From Mesorhizobium erdmanii USDA 3471 (GTDB lineage Bacteria; Pseudomonadota; Alphaproteobacteria; Rhizobiales; Rhizobiaceae), in assembly GCF_000472705.1 (NCBI RefSeq), contig NZ_AXAE01000025.1, positions 109-64,108 on the forward strand: a stretch of 64,000 bases of DNA, written 5' to 3'. The translations under genes and the position numbers were made by a program. The notes under the pieces are model-generated. The model saw only the letters and a program-made list of their open reading frames with translations. It did no database searches and was not told the DNA's origin. Shown here one piece after another: positions 26,419 to 36,192 of this stretch; the first letter of the stretch is position 1, and each line of letters starts with the position of its first letter.

Positions 26419-27417
26419 TCAGTTCGTCTTGGTTTCGCCGGGCCGGTAGAGAATGTCGGCGGCCTTCAGCTTACCCTTGGCCAGGCGGCCGTCGCGTTCC
26501 AGCACGGCAACCCAGAAATCGATGTCGCGGTCGGTCGCTTGCGCGCCTTCGCGCAGGCCAAAGCCGGTCCAGTAGCGGGCCAGATCGCCATTTTCGCCGC
26601 GCTTGTTGAGGATGTCGGCGAGCACCTTGCGGGCTTCGTCAGGATTCTGCCGCGACCAGTCGGAGGCGCGTGCCGATTGTTCGACGAAGTTACGCGCCGC
26701 ATCCGGGTTGGCGGCGATGAAGTCGCGCCGCAGCACGACGAAGCCGCCGGCGAGTTCGCCCAGCACGTCGGTGTCGTTGAACACGCCGCGCACGCCGCCA
26801 TTGGCGACCAGGGCGCCGGCGAAGGTCGCCTGCCAGTAGCCCAGCCCGGCAATATCGACCTGGCGCGAGCGCAAGGTCTGTTCGAGTTGCGGCCCGGGTA
26901 CGACGACGAGGTTGGCGGCATCCGGCGGCAGGCCGACGCTGTGCAGCGCCTCGCGCACCGTATAGTCGAGATGGGCGCCGAGCGTGTTGACCGAGATGGT
27001 CTTGCCGGCAATGTCGGCGATCGATTTGATCGGGCTGTCTTCCAGCACATAGAAGACGCTTTTGACGTCCTTGTTGATGCCGTTGCTCGGATAGGCGGCG
27101 ACGAAGTCGTTGCCGCCGGAGATCGAGTTGATCACCGCGGCGGTGGCTGCCGAACCGAGGTCGACGCTGCCGGAGGAAAGAGCAAACAGCGATTCCGGGC
27201 CGCCGGCGGCATAGCCGACATTCTCCAGCTCGATGCCGAGGTCCTTGAAATAGCCGAGCTCGTAGGCCAGCTCATGCGGGGAGATGCCGCCCCGGCTGGC
27301 GAGGTAGCGAAATTTGACAGGTGCGCCTTGCGCAAAGGCGAAGCGGGGCAGGCCGGCGGCGATGATGCCGGCGGCAAGCGGTGCACCGGCAAGCAGGGAA
27401 CGACGCGTGATTTTCAT
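26419..27417 (-). CDS. Aliphatic-sulfonate-type solute-binding protein (SsuA-like)
   Basis: A 332-residue periplasmic binding protein. The N-terminus MKITRRSLLAGAPLAAGIIA carries a twin-arginine motif and ends near FAFAQ. The body follows the SsuA/TauA family (ESLFALSSGSVDLGSAATAAVINS, KTISVNTLGAHLDYTVREAL, VVPGPQLEQTLRSRQVDIAGLG). The ligand is likely a sulfonate or related organosulfur compound, from the neighbouring monooxygenase and dioxygenase. Confidence 0.88.
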   Translation of the reverse strand: MKITRRSLLAGAPLAAGIIAAGLPRFAFAQGAPVKFRYLASRGGISPHELAYELGYFKDLGIELENVGYAAGGPESLFALSSGSVDLGSAATAAVINSISGGNDFVAAYPSNGINKDVKSVFYVLEDSPIKSIADIAGKTISVNTLGAHLDYTVREALHSVGLPPDAANLVVVPGPQLEQTLRSRQVDIAGLGYWQATFAGALVANGGVRGVFNDTDVLGELAGGFVVLRRDFIAANPDAARNFVEQSARASDWSRQNPDEARKVLADILNKRGENGDLARYWTGFGLREGAQATDRDIDFWVAVLERDGRLAKGKLKAADILYRPGETKTN

Positions 27418-27471
27418 GGTCCGATCTTTCCTGGGTCGAGAGGAGGGGTAGGCCTGGATTGAGAGGGTTGG

Positions 27472-28320
27472 TCAGTTGACGGGATTGCTCCAGCGGCACA
27501 GTCGCCGCTGCAGGACAACCAGCGCCTGGTTGGCGACCAGGCCGAGGCCGGCGAGGATGACGATCGCCGCGAACATCAGCGGAATCTGGAAATTGTATTG
27601 GGCGTTCATCACCTGGAAGCCGATGCCCTTGTTGGCGCCGATCATTTCGGAGGCGATCAGCAGCAGGAGCGCCGTGGTGGCGCTGAGCCTCAAGCCGACG
27701 AAGATCGAGGGCACGGCGCCGGGCAGCACGACGCGGCGGAACACGGTGAGCCGCGTCGCGCCATAGACGCGCGCCATTTCGAGCAGTTTTGGATCGACTT
27801 CCTTGACGCCGCTGGTGGTGTTGAGCAGCAGCGGAAACAAAGTCGCCCAGAAGATGACGAAGATCTTGGAGGTTTCACCCAGCCCCAGCAGCAGGATGAA
27901 CACCGGGTAGAGCGCCAGCGCCGAGGTCTGCCGGAATAGCTGCAGGATCGGGTCGAGCGCGGTTTCGACGGCGCGCACCTGGCCCATGAACAGGCCAAGC
28001 GGAATGGCGACCGCGACAGCCGCTGCAAAGGCAATGCCGGCACGCTGCAGGCTGATGGCGATGTCGCCGAGCAAGGTACCGCCGGCGAGCCCTTTCCACA
28101 GGGCGGCAACGATCATGTCGACCGGCGGCAGCACCGCCGCATTGACCCATCCAACGCTGCTCGCCACCTGCCAGAGCGCCAGGAACCCGAGAAGAACGCC
28201 GTAGCGCGACAGGAAGCGAACGGTCGCCCGGCCGCCGAGGCGCAGGAAGTCAGTGTCTATGCCGGTTCCGCCGCGGTGTGCGGCGATCGTGATCCGCCGC
28301 TCGATATGCTGCAAAGTCAT
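27472..28320 (-). CDS. SsuC-type ABC permease
   Basis: A 282-residue inner-membrane permease with about six spans. The conserved cytoplasmic loop reads EMARVYGATRLTVFRRVVLPGAVPSIFVGLRL, the EAA motif of the SsuC/TauC group. It lies between the monooxygenase and the binding protein on the same strand and supplies the channel of this importer. Confidence 0.9.
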   Translation of the reverse strand: MTLQHIERRITIAAHRGGTGIDTDFLRLGGRATVRFLSRYGVLLGFLALWQVASSVGWVNAAVLPPVDMIVAALWKGLAGGTLLGDIAISLQRAGIAFAAAVAVAIPLGLFMGQVRAVETALDPILQLFRQTSALALYPVFILLLGLGETSKIFVIFWATLFPLLLNTTSGVKEVDPKLLEMARVYGATRLTVFRRVVLPGAVPSIFVGLRLSATTALLLLIASEMIGANKGIGFQVMNAQYNFQIPLMFAAIVILAGLGLVANQALVVLQRRLCRWSNPVN

Positions 28321-28362
28321 CGTCTTGCCCTTTCCCTGGAAGCTGGTTGGCGCGTCGGAGGA

Positions 28363-29718
28363 CTATTCGGCGGCCAGTACGGTCGAGCGGGCTGATGTCC
28401 ACGGGTTTTCCGGCCGCCTGAGGCCAAGGTTCTCGCGCAGCGTCCTGCCTTCGTAAGCCCTGCGGAACAGGCCGCGGCGCTGCAGTTCCGGGATGACCAG
28501 GTCGACGAAATCGTCGAGTGCGCCCGGAAGCCAGGGCGGCAGGATGTTGAAGCCGTCGGCGGCGTCGCTAGTGAACCATTCCTCCAAGAGGTCGGCCACC
28601 TCCGTGGCGCTGCCGACGATGGTGTAGTGGCCACGCGCCGTCGCCACCCACTGGTAGAGCTGGCGGATGGTGAAGTTGTTCTCGTCGGCGATCTGGCGGA
28701 TCAGCGCCTGGCGGCTCTTCATGCCTTCGGTTTCCTTGCTCGGCGGCAGCGGGCCGTCGAGCGGATAACCCCTGATGTCGAGCGTCTGGCCGGCGAGCCC
28801 GTTGAGCAGAGCGACGCCGTCCTCGGGCAGGATGAGGTCGTTGAGTTGCTGGTACTTCTCTCGCGCTTCCTCCGTGGTGCGGCCAACGAAGGGCGCCACG
28901 CCGGGCATGATCAGCACCTGGTCGGGATCGCGGCCGACAGCCGCCACGCGCGCCTTGATGTCGCGGTAGAACTCCTGCGCCGTTTCGAGTTTCTGATGGG
29001 CGGTGAAGATGACCTCGGCCGAGTGCGCGGCAAGCCCGCGTCCATCCTCGGACTGCCCGGCCTGGACCACCACCGGGTGACCCTGAACGGGGCGCGGCAC
29101 GTTGAGCGGACCTTTGACGCTGAAATGCGCGCCCTTATGGTCGACGTCGTGCAATTTGTCCTTGTCGTAGAAGCGGCCAGACTGCTTGTCGCGGATGAAG
29201 GCGTCGTCCTCCCAGCTGTCCCACAGCGCTTTAACCGTGTCGACATGCTCATGTGCCCTTGCATAGCGCTCGGCATGGTTGGGCTGGACATCGCGGTTGA
29301 AGTTCTGGGCGGTTTCGTCGCCGGCCGAAGTCACGACATTCCAGCCGGCGCGGCCGTTGGACAACAGATCGAGCGAAGCGAATTTGCGCGCCAGCGTGTA
29401 GGGCTCTTCATAGGTGGTGGACGCCGTGGCGATGAAGCCCAGATGCGTGGTCAGCGGCGCCAAGGCCGCAAACAGCGTGACCGGCTCGAAGCCGGCGATC
29501 TTGGCGTTGCCGCCTTCGCGGGCGCCGAGGCCGACCGTCAGATTGTCGGCCAGGAAATAGGCGTCGAACAGACCGCGCTCGGCGGTCAGCGCCAGCTGCT
29601 TGTGGAATTCAAAGTTCGTCGCGCCATCGGCCGGCGCGTCGGGATGGCGCCATGCGGCGATATGCTGGCCGCCACCTGGCAGAAAGGCGCCTAGCTTGAT
29701 TTGTCTGGGCATTGTCAA
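28363..29718 (-). CDS. LLM-class flavin-dependent monooxygenase (NtaA/SnaA/DszA type)
   Basis: A 451-residue protein of the nitrilotriacetate monooxygenase branch of bacterial luciferase-like enzymes: QIKLGAFLPGGGQHIAAWRHP, FDAYFLADNL, LGFIATASTTYEEPYTLARKFASLD, GRAGWNVVTSAGDETAQNF, and PVVVQAGQSEDGRGLAAHSAE. The fold binds FMNH2 and inserts oxygen to cleave C-S or C-N bonds. A flavin reductase upstream in the operon could supply reduced FMN. The substrate is probably an organosulfur compound. A decayed relative is at 34797-36143. Confidence 0.9.
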   Translation of the reverse strand: MTMPRQIKLGAFLPGGGQHIAAWRHPDAPADGATNFEFHKQLALTAERGLFDAYFLADNLTVGLGAREGGNAKIAGFEPVTLFAALAPLTTHLGFIATASTTYEEPYTLARKFASLDLLSNGRAGWNVVTSAGDETAQNFNRDVQPNHAERYARAHEHVDTVKALWDSWEDDAFIRDKQSGRFYDKDKLHDVDHKGAHFSVKGPLNVPRPVQGHPVVVQAGQSEDGRGLAAHSAEVIFTAHQKLETAQEFYRDIKARVAAVGRDPDQVLIMPGVAPFVGRTTEEAREKYQQLNDLILPEDGVALLNGLAGQTLDIRGYPLDGPLPPSKETEGMKSRQALIRQIADENNFTIRQLYQWVATARGHYTIVGSATEVADLLEEWFTSDAADGFNILPPWLPGALDDFVDLVIPELQRRGLFRRAYEGRTLRENLGLRRPENPWTSARSTVLAAE

Positions 29719-29759
29719 ATTCCTCTTTTCGCATCAGTTGAAGACATGTCCCCTGGTGT

Positions 29760-30692
29760 TCAGGCGGCCTTGATCCTTGCCGGCTTGGCGGCCTTCGTCC
29801 GAGAGACGCTGCGACGTCCGTCGACGGCGACTGGTACGTCGCCGTCGACCGTGGCGCGGTGGACGACGCGGCGCTGATCGCCGTAGTCATTGACGGCGTA
29901 GTGCTGCGTGGCGCGGTTGTCCCAGATCGCCACATCACCGCGCTGCCAACGCCAGCGAATGGTATTCTCCGGTGCGGTAACGTAGGATTGGAACAACTCG
30001 TAGATCCGGTGGAAGTCGCTTCTGGACAGGCCGACGAACCGCTGCACGAAGTTGCCGAGAAGGAGGGTGCGCTCACCGGTCTCGGGATGAACCCGCACAA
30101 CCGGGTGTTCGGTCTCGTAAATCGTCGAAGTAAACACCTCATCGAAGTGTTTTGCTTCCGCCTCTGTCGCCCGCGGTCGCACCGCCGCGTAGTCGTAGGT
30201 GTTGCTGTGAACCGCCCAAAGATCGTCGGCGAACCGCTTGAGCGTTGGCGGTAAACTCTCATAGGCGGCCGCGGTATTCGACCAGATCGTGTCGCCACCG
30301 GCCGAAGGAATGACCACGCCGCGCAGGACCGAGAACTTTGGATAGGCGTCGACGAACGTGACGTCAGTGTGCCACTGATCGGCGCGACCGCCGCCGCGAC
30401 TTGAGTCCAGTTCGAGGATTGAGGTCGTGCCGACGATTGACCCCTGGGTCGGATGCGGCACCAAGTCGCCTAGCCGCTGAGCGAAACGCTCCTGCTCGGC
30501 ATCGTCCAGGTGCCCCTGGTCGCGGAAGAACACGACCTTGTGGCGAAGCAGAAGCTTATTGATTGCCACCACCACACTGTGGGGTAGATCCCCGGATAGA
30601 CGAACGTTGCTGATCTCTGCGCCGACGCGTGCTGTGAGGGGAGCAACATCGGCTTCCGGAATGGTTGCATCAATGAAAGCAGGCTTGGTCAT
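29760..30692 (-). CDS. TauD-family 2-oxoglutarate/Fe(II) dioxygenase
   Basis: The start at 30692 follows GGAGACTAGCC and begins MTKPAFIDATIPEADVAPLT; the frame is open further upstream but overlaps the flavin reductase gene. The 310-residue product has the iron facial triad: HxD in DQWHTDVTF (about 107) and the distal His in NRATQHYAVNDYGDQRR with the 2-oxoglutarate-binding Arg. Family members oxidise taurine, alkyl sulfates or related compounds and release sulfite or sulfate. It is the second gene of the operon. Confidence 0.9.
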   Translation of the reverse strand: MTKPAFIDATIPEADVAPLTARVGAEISNVRLSGDLPHSVVVAINKLLLRHKVVFFRDQGHLDDAEQERFAQRLGDLVPHPTQGSIVGTTSILELDSSRGGGRADQWHTDVTFVDAYPKFSVLRGVVIPSAGGDTIWSNTAAAYESLPPTLKRFADDLWAVHSNTYDYAAVRPRATEAEAKHFDEVFTSTIYETEHPVVRVHPETGERTLLLGNFVQRFVGLSRSDFHRIYELFQSYVTAPENTIRWRWQRGDVAIWDNRATQHYAVNDYGDQRRVVHRATVDGDVPVAVDGRRSVSRTKAAKPARIKAA

Positions 30693-30771
30693 GGCTAGTC
30701 TCCAGGCGGATTGAGCTTTTGGTTGCGGCTGACGATTTCTCGAAGATCCAGACAGGGCTGGAGAAGGCGCT

Positions 30772-31413
30772 TCAGGCCAGATTTGCGTTGGAATCTCGGG
30801 TCGAAGAGCGCCACTGGCCGCGGGCGATAGCAATGTCCGCCTGAGGCGCGTCGGAACCCGAAACCAACTCGTCTCGAGTTCGCGACGCCAGATAGGGCGC
30901 GAATTGCGCGATCGCGCGATCGAGACGATCGGCCAGTATCGGCGAGACCGAGGTTTGGTCGACGAAGTCGCGTTCTGAAGCATAGATCCCTGTCGCCAGC
31001 GTTCGTGCCTCGAAGAACCCAAAGAGCGGCCGCAGCTGATGCTCGACGATCAACGCGTGTCGGTCTCCGCCGCCGGTCGCGGCGAGCAGTACCGGCTTGC
31101 CTATGAACGCGGTGGGCTCCAGCAGATCGATGAAATGCTTGAAGAGGCCAGCGTAACTGCCTTTGTAGACCGGGCTTGCGACGACCAGCGCCTCGGCTTG
31201 CAGCAGATGGTCAACAAGTCTCCTTGCCTTCGTGTCCAGATCGGAAAGGCGGTGCGCTGCGCCCAGCGAAGGCAGGAACTGGCCAATATCGATGACCTCG
31301 AAGCTCCTGTCGTATTGTTGCGCTGTTCGCCTTACGATCTCTTCGACCAAAGCGCGGGTGCGGGAGGGAGAACTGAAGCTGCCGGAAAATCCGACGATTT
31401 CGGGTCTGGTCAT
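30772..31413 (-). CDS. NAD(P)H-dependent FMN reductase (SsuE/MsuE-like)
   Basis: A 213-residue flavodoxin-fold reductase: EIVGFSGSFSSPSRTRALVE (phosphate-binding loop), ALVVASPVYKGSYAGLFKHF and VLLAATGGGDRHALIVEHQL. It resembles MsuE/SsuE, which deliver FMNH2 to two-component sulfonate monooxygenases; the LLM enzyme downstream is the probable partner. It is the first gene of the operon, so the promoter should lie in 31414-31520, which is AT-richer than its surroundings. Confidence 0.87.
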   Translation of the reverse strand: MTRPEIVGFSGSFSSPSRTRALVEEIVRRTAQQYDRSFEVIDIGQFLPSLGAAHRLSDLDTKARRLVDHLLQAEALVVASPVYKGSYAGLFKHFIDLLEPTAFIGKPVLLAATGGGDRHALIVEHQLRPLFGFFEARTLATGIYASERDFVDQTSVSPILADRLDRAIAQFAPYLASRTRDELVSGSDAPQADIAIARGQWRSSTRDSNANLA

Positions 31414-31902
31414 CAGGTGCTGTCCCTCTCCTTGAAAATGCGGAGCCGCAGTCGCGACATGGGGACAGAATAGTTATTTCTACAAAATCTATAGAGAAAG
31501 AGGATTGCGTGTTTGCATCTACTTGTGAAATTCCTTTCCCCGCTTGCGGCGTTTCGAGCCTCGCCTTTCGATGAACGACGTAATCGTGGTGTGCGCAGCA
31601 CCGCGCGTGGCTCGGAACGGGTTCTCGCGGCCTAGACGTTTGAACGGGCAGTTGCACTGACGTCGGCGCCTGGGAAACGAGGGCGCAAGAGGCTCAGGAC
31701 CCGTCGTAGCAAGTCGGTCCTCGCACCCTTGATCGCTTCCTGGTCCTGCCCGGCGATGCTGCTCGCCAGCGGCGGAAACGGATTTACCTCTTTGGTTGCC
31801 ATGTTGGAGGCAGCCCTCGGCCTCCCGAGGCCTGACAAGCGCGGAATCGACATTCGCTGTCTGCCGCCAGCAAAGCGCGCCATCCGTAATCCGATCGGAA
31901 AG
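31414..31902. other. Promoter region and possible short ORF
   Basis: Upstream of the FMN reductase lies an AT-rich stretch (about 31460-31500) suited to a promoter. A 56-codon minus-strand frame (31632-31802, MATKEVNPFPPLASSIAGQD...) has an ATG and ordinary composition but no recognised family; it may be real or chance. Confidence 0.3.
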
Positions 31903-32412
31903 TCAGGAGTTCCGCGACCGTTTAGATAGTGCTTCGGCGATGAACGCCGTTTTGGCGTTGCTGTAGCCTTCTCGATCAGAGCCGAACCTGTCGGCAAGGC
32001 GCTTCTTGAGAAGCCCATATGTTTTCGCAGCGTCGGGATTGGCGCGCAGGTAGTCGCGAAAAGCTATATGCCGCCCGAGTTCTGGGTTGGCCGCCGCACA
32101 TACGTAGAGGTGATGCGCCGGCAACCTGCTCGGCTGAGTAAAGGCGTGACGCCCATCAATGCCCCTCTCACCCTCATACGTATATCCGATTTTCGAGAGC
32201 TTATTGATTGCAACAGAAAGGTCGGCTTCGGTTGGAATCACCACGTCCATGTCGATTATGGGCTTTGCGGCCAAACCGGCGACCGCAGTGCTTCCGATAT
32301 GCTCAATCTCAAGCGCAGTTGTCCCTAAAGCTCGTGCGATCTCATCTCTGATCTGGGCAAAAACAGCGGGCCATGCGGGATCATACGGCACGATAATTAC
32401 AGGATTGATCAT
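31903..32412 (-). CDS. GrpB-family protein (UPF0157, nucleotidyltransferase-like)
   Basis: Starting at the ATG at 32412 (MINPVIIVPYDPAWPAVFAQ), the 169-residue product shows the GrpB pattern: ALEIEHIGSTAVAGLAAKPIIDMDVVI (GS..D.D nucleotidyltransferase-like core), GRHAFTQPS, HHLYVC and HIAFRDYLRANPDAAKTYGLLKKRLA. The biochemical role of the family is not established. A TTG 17 codons earlier could extend it. It is downstream of the LysR relic and not obviously linked to the organosulfur operon. Confidence 0.85.
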   Translation of the reverse strand: MINPVIIVPYDPAWPAVFAQIRDEIARALGTTALEIEHIGSTAVAGLAAKPIIDMDVVIPTEADLSVAINKLSKIGYTYEGERGIDGRHAFTQPSRLPAHHLYVCAAANPELGRHIAFRDYLRANPDAAKTYGLLKKRLADRFGSDREGYSNAKTAFIAEALSKRSRNS

Positions 32413-32517
32413 TCTTCCAACCGGATGGCTTTTTGTCGTGCCTAAAAGCCTGTGACGTATCAAACTTTAGGAGTTTTGCGACAGACAGTCCGCTTCGCGC
32501 AACGAATCGGACGTAAT

Positions 32518-32670
32518 GCGGCCTGTGCCTTGGACTGGTTCTTCAGGTTGGGGAAGATCAGCATCATTTCATAGGGTGGAATTTCCCAGCCGCGGAGCAG
32601 TTCCACGAGGCGGCCGACCGCGACGGACCGCTGGCACACATAAGCGGGAAGGAGTGCAAGCCGGCGATGC
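32518..32670 (-). pseudogene. LysR-type regulator, C-terminal relic
   Basis: On the minus strand about 50 codons read RRLALLPAYVCQRSVAVGRL, VELLRGWEIPPYEMMLIFPN and LKNQSKAQAAL. This is the characteristic end of the LysR effector domain. The DNA-binding and most of the effector domain are absent. The remainder of 32464-32840 holds only short frames. Confidence 0.7.
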
Positions 32671-32840
32671 AGGATGCAGCAGAAACCCCATAGAACGCGG
32701 TGGAAAGCGAACTTGCAGATATCATCCGCCAGCGTGACGAAGCGATGGCTGCGGAGGAGGGGCTTGCCCCTTATATCGGACGCGTCCTCTGGTTTCGTCT
32801 CAGTCCTTGTGAGGGCGTCCTAGGCCAGCGCGAAGGTCAC

Positions 32841-34136
32841 CTATTCACTTTCGAGCGAAGAGGCTTCAATCGCTAGCACATCAAGCCCCTCAATCTCCTG
32901 CATCACTTTTCCGGCGATACCCTGCAAGTCGCCATACATGCCGACGGTCGACTCGATCACCGCTTGGATCTGCGCCTCGCGCTTGGCCCACAGGCGTGTT
33001 GTGGCTTTGCGTTCCTTGGCGAGGTCATCCTGCATATCCGAGAATTTCTCCACGATCGCCTCGACGCGGTGACGGAAGCGCGCACCGGTCAGATAGCCGT
33101 AAACCTGCTCCATTTTGGTGGCCTGGCCATCCTGGGCGAGGCGGGAGTTCGCCAACTCGATCAGGGATTGTCGAAGCATGATGGCGATCGGGATCGCGCA
33201 TTTGGGATGGGCGACATAGACGCCGTCCACGAGATCGAAGGTTTCCACGCCGGAAGGCAACGCTTCCGAGATCATCAGCGCGATATCCGCTTTCGCCGCG
33301 CGTTGATCCGCCCGCAGCTTGCCCAGCCAGCCTTGGCTCCAGTTCTTGGTGCGTTTCGATTCCCACAAAATGGCGCCGCATGACTGGCCTGCCGGTCCGA
33401 CCACGCGGTGCAGGACATCTCCGCCGAACTCGCCCTTGGCGACCGGTTCAATGATGTCCATAGGGAACCGGTTGGCGATGAGGGACTCCAGTTCAAGCTC
33501 GAGGACCTCACCCTGCAACTGCTGGGAGCCTTGCTCGGCACGGCGCTTCAGCTCCTCGATCTGGCGCTGCATGCCGGCGATCTGTACTTCTTTTTCCGCA
33601 ACCTTCATTTTGAGGCCGTCTTCGGCTTCCGTTCTCGCCTTGATGCGAACGGCATCCAATCCTTCCTGGATCTTCTTTTCGATGGTCAGCGCCATCTCCC
33701 GCTTTTCATCGTCAAGCGCACGTTGCTGTTTCAGGAATTCCGCCTGTTGCTGCTGGGCCTCGGCGAGCTTTTCGTCGCGCGCCTTCAACGTCGCTTCCAG
33801 CTCGGCAAGCTTGTTATCCCTGTTCTCCAGGTCTACCGAAAGCAGCAATTTTGCCTTGCGAGCTTCCTCGACCGCGATTGCGGCACGCTCGAGCTTGATT
33901 TGCTCAGCCACCTGATTGCCGATGTCCTCTTTGGCGGCGTCGATCGCGGCCTGCTCGCGTTCAAGCTCTTCCTCTCGGGCCGCCATGGACGCATTGCTCT
34001 GCGCCAAGCGCCGTTCATAGTCCTCGCGGGTGGCGGCAATCAGCGGCGCCGCGAGCGACTCGTTGAGCTTGATCTCCGTTTTGCAGCTTGGGCAGCTGAT
34101 TGTCGGTTCGTTGAGAATCCTGGGCTGGACGGTCAT
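32841..34136 (-). CDS. DUF2130 protein (coiled coil plus nuclease-like domain)
   Basis: A 431-residue protein. Residues 14-20 contain CPSC, a possible half zinc ribbon. Residues about 35-215 are a long charged coiled coil (EEELEREQAAIDAAKEDI and similar). The C-terminal DUF2130 domain (about 220-400) includes GEFGGDVLHRVV, CGAILWESKRTKNWSQGWLGKLRADQRAA and the ESKRTKNW-type core of restriction-endonuclease-like folds. Cellular role is unknown. It appears monocistronic. Confidence 0.85.
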   Translation of the reverse strand: MTVQPRILNEPTISCPSCKTEIKLNESLAAPLIAATREDYERRLAQSNASMAAREEELEREQAAIDAAKEDIGNQVAEQIKLERAAIAVEEARKAKLLLSVDLENRDNKLAELEATLKARDEKLAEAQQQQAEFLKQQRALDDEKREMALTIEKKIQEGLDAVRIKARTEAEDGLKMKVAEKEVQIAGMQRQIEELKRRAEQGSQQLQGEVLELELESLIANRFPMDIIEPVAKGEFGGDVLHRVVGPAGQSCGAILWESKRTKNWSQGWLGKLRADQRAAKADIALMISEALPSGVETFDLVDGVYVAHPKCAIPIAIMLRQSLIELANSRLAQDGQATKMEQVYGYLTGARFRHRVEAIVEKFSDMQDDLAKERKATTRLWAKREAQIQAVIESTVGMYGDLQGIAGKVMQEIEGLDVLAIEASSLESE

Positions 34137-34264
34137 TGGCGCGCTGACTCGGCTGGGGGCTGATGGTCCCAGACTATATTTTGCCGGCCCCTTTTGGAAA
34201 AGAACAAATGTCGAACATGACTGTTATCCCCAGCGGAAGGACGGAACGGAGCGGCGAGCTTCCG

Positions 34265-34507
34265 CTAACATCCACATTTCTCCGCTATTCCGGCGATGCA
34301 TTCCTCGAGACGCTCCAGGCGGAACTTCGCAATACGAAGTTCATTCCCGGCGTCGAAACGTCGATGGCGTCCCTGCGATGTGGTCGCCACGAGGTCGCGC
34401 TCCAGTTCCGCAATGCGCGCACGCACCTCCCGGGCATCGTCCTGACGCAACCCCTTGATCCACCCACGCCCCCGCATCAGTCTTCCTGCCAGCACCCCGA
34501 AAGTCAT
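34265..34507 (-). CDS. Small hypothetical protein with a helical, charged C-terminus
   Basis: An 80-codon frame starting MTFGVLAGRLMRGRGWIKGL and continuing with a heptad-like charged helix (VRARIAELERDLVATT, LRIAKFRLERLEECIAGI). The amphipathic pattern suggests a real protein, but no family is recognised. The 289 bases on its upstream side (34508-34796) show no gene. Confidence 0.4.
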   Translation of the reverse strand: MTFGVLAGRLMRGRGWIKGLRQDDAREVRARIAELERDLVATTSQGRHRRFDAGNELRIAKFRLERLEECIAGIAEKCGC

Positions 34508-34796
34508 GCCGAGTTATGCCACCGAGACCCTAATTTGCGGCAAGCCGAAACACTCAAAATTTAACTTCCGCTAATGCGAGGAAGACGAATAGCCCGGCAA
34601 GATAGTCAAGCAATCGGACGCGATCCTGGGAGGTGGCTATCGTCTCCCTAATAAGGCCGCGCCCGAACCGAAAACCAACCGGCCGGATACATGCGCCAGG
34701 AGCCGGTCACGACGCGAAATACCGACCAAAGATGCGGGCGAGCATCCTGTGTGCGGTCGAATCCCTCCAAGATTGAATGCCCGCTGCGAAAGCAGC

Positions 34797-36143
34797 TCAG
34801 GCGCTCGCCTTTTGCGGTTGGCTAAACGTATTTTCCGGACGCGGCAGACCGAAATGGTCCCTCAGCGTTGCCCCGTCATAGTCGTGCCGGAAAAGCCCGC
34901 GCCTGCGCAAGATCGGCACCACCTCCTCGGCGAATATGTCGAACCCGCCCTGCAGATAGGGCGGCATGATATTGAAGCCATCGGCGGCACCATTGTCGAA
35001 CCATTCCTGGATGTTGTCGGCGATCTGTTCAGGCGTCCCGGCCTGGACCCAATGCCCGCGCGCCCCTGCGAGGCGGTGGAGCAACTGGCGGATGGTTGGG
35101 TTCTCGCGCTCGATGATGTCAAGCACGACATGAAAGCGGCTGCTTGCACCACGCTCCCCCTCGACACTGATGAGCTCGCGCGGAAATGGCCCGTCCAGAT
35201 CGTAGCTGGAAAGATCAGCGTCGACGATGCGGCGTAGCTAGTGAAGCGAATATTCCGGCTGCGTCAGCTCGTTGAACTCGTCATGCAGCGCGCGGGCTTC
35301 GGCCTCGGTGGAACCGATGAAGGGGCTGATGCCGGGCAACACCTTGACGTGGTCAGGATTGTGGCCAACTGATTTCACGCGCGCCTTGATGTCGGCATAA
35401 AATTCCTGCGCGTTGCCGAGTGTCTGATGGGCTGTAAATATCGCCTCGGCATAGCGACTAGCGAAGGACCGTCCGTCTGGCGATCAACCCGCCTGGACGT
35501 AGACCGGACGTCCCTGCGGCGAGCGCGGAAGCGTGAGGGGGCCCTTCACCCGATGGTATTTGCCGATGTGGTTGATCGGATGGATCTTGTCGGTGTCGGC
35601 AAAAATGCCGGACTCCCGGTCCGAGACGAGCGCCTCGTCCTCCCAGCTGTCCCAGAGCTTCGTCACCACGTCAACGAATTCGCCGGCGCGTTCGTAACGA
35701 TCGGCGTGGGTTGGATGTCGATCAAAACCGAAATTCAACGCTGCGGACTCGTCACCCGTCGTGACGATGTTCCAACCGGCGCGCCCGCCGCTCAGATGAT
35801 CGACGGAAGCAAACAGCCTGGCCAGGTTGTAGGGTTCGTTGTAGGTGGTCGAGGCGGTCGCGATGAAGCCTATTTTCTCCGTTACGGCGGCGAGCGCCGA
35901 AATCCATGTCAGCGGCTCCAGCCTGAAGCGGCTCGCGTAGCGGATGTTGTCGGCGAGCGCGGGCCCATCGGCAAAGAACAGCGCGTCGAACTTGCTCGCC
36001 TCGGCCTTTTTCGCCAGTTCCTGATAATAGGCGATGTCCAGCACCCTCTCAGGGGCAGAATCCTTATAGCGCCAGCCGGCTTCATGATGGCCGCCAGGAT
36101 AGATGAAAAGATTGAGGTTCAACTGTCGTTTTACGGCGGGCAT
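34797..36143 (-). pseudogene. LLM-class flavin monooxygenase, interrupted by two stop codons
   Basis: Read in one frame from 36143 to 34797 this is a full-length relative of the monooxygenase at 28363: QLNLNLFIYPGGHHEAGWRY, GFIATASTTYNEPYNLARLF, GRAGWNIVTTGDESAALNFG, PVYVQAG, then after a stop SPDGRSFASRYAEAIFTAHQ, and finally DGFNIMPPYLQGGFDIFAEE. A TGA at 35484-35486 sits where a Trp (or Gln/Ser) is usual, and a TAG at 35238-35240 interrupts again. No frameshift is needed. Two nonsense mutations make function unlikely. Confidence 0.9.
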
Positions 36144-36192
36144 ATGTTGGTTCTCCTAAGGGGGTGACGCTAAGCGACAAGTCGTGGGGCCC

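Noticed and set aside
26053..27462. A 469-codon plus-strand frame across the sulfonate binding-protein gene
   Set aside because: Shadow of the minus-strand ATPase and binding-protein genes.
28627..29694. A 355-codon plus-strand frame across the flavin monooxygenase gene
   Set aside because: Shadow of the minus-strand monooxygenase, which has full family motifs.
35238..35486. Stop codon recoding (for example selenocysteine) in the second monooxygenase
   Set aside because: One stop is TGA and the other TAG, the family has no selenoprotein members I know of, and the neighbouring binding protein is also damaged; simple decay explains it.
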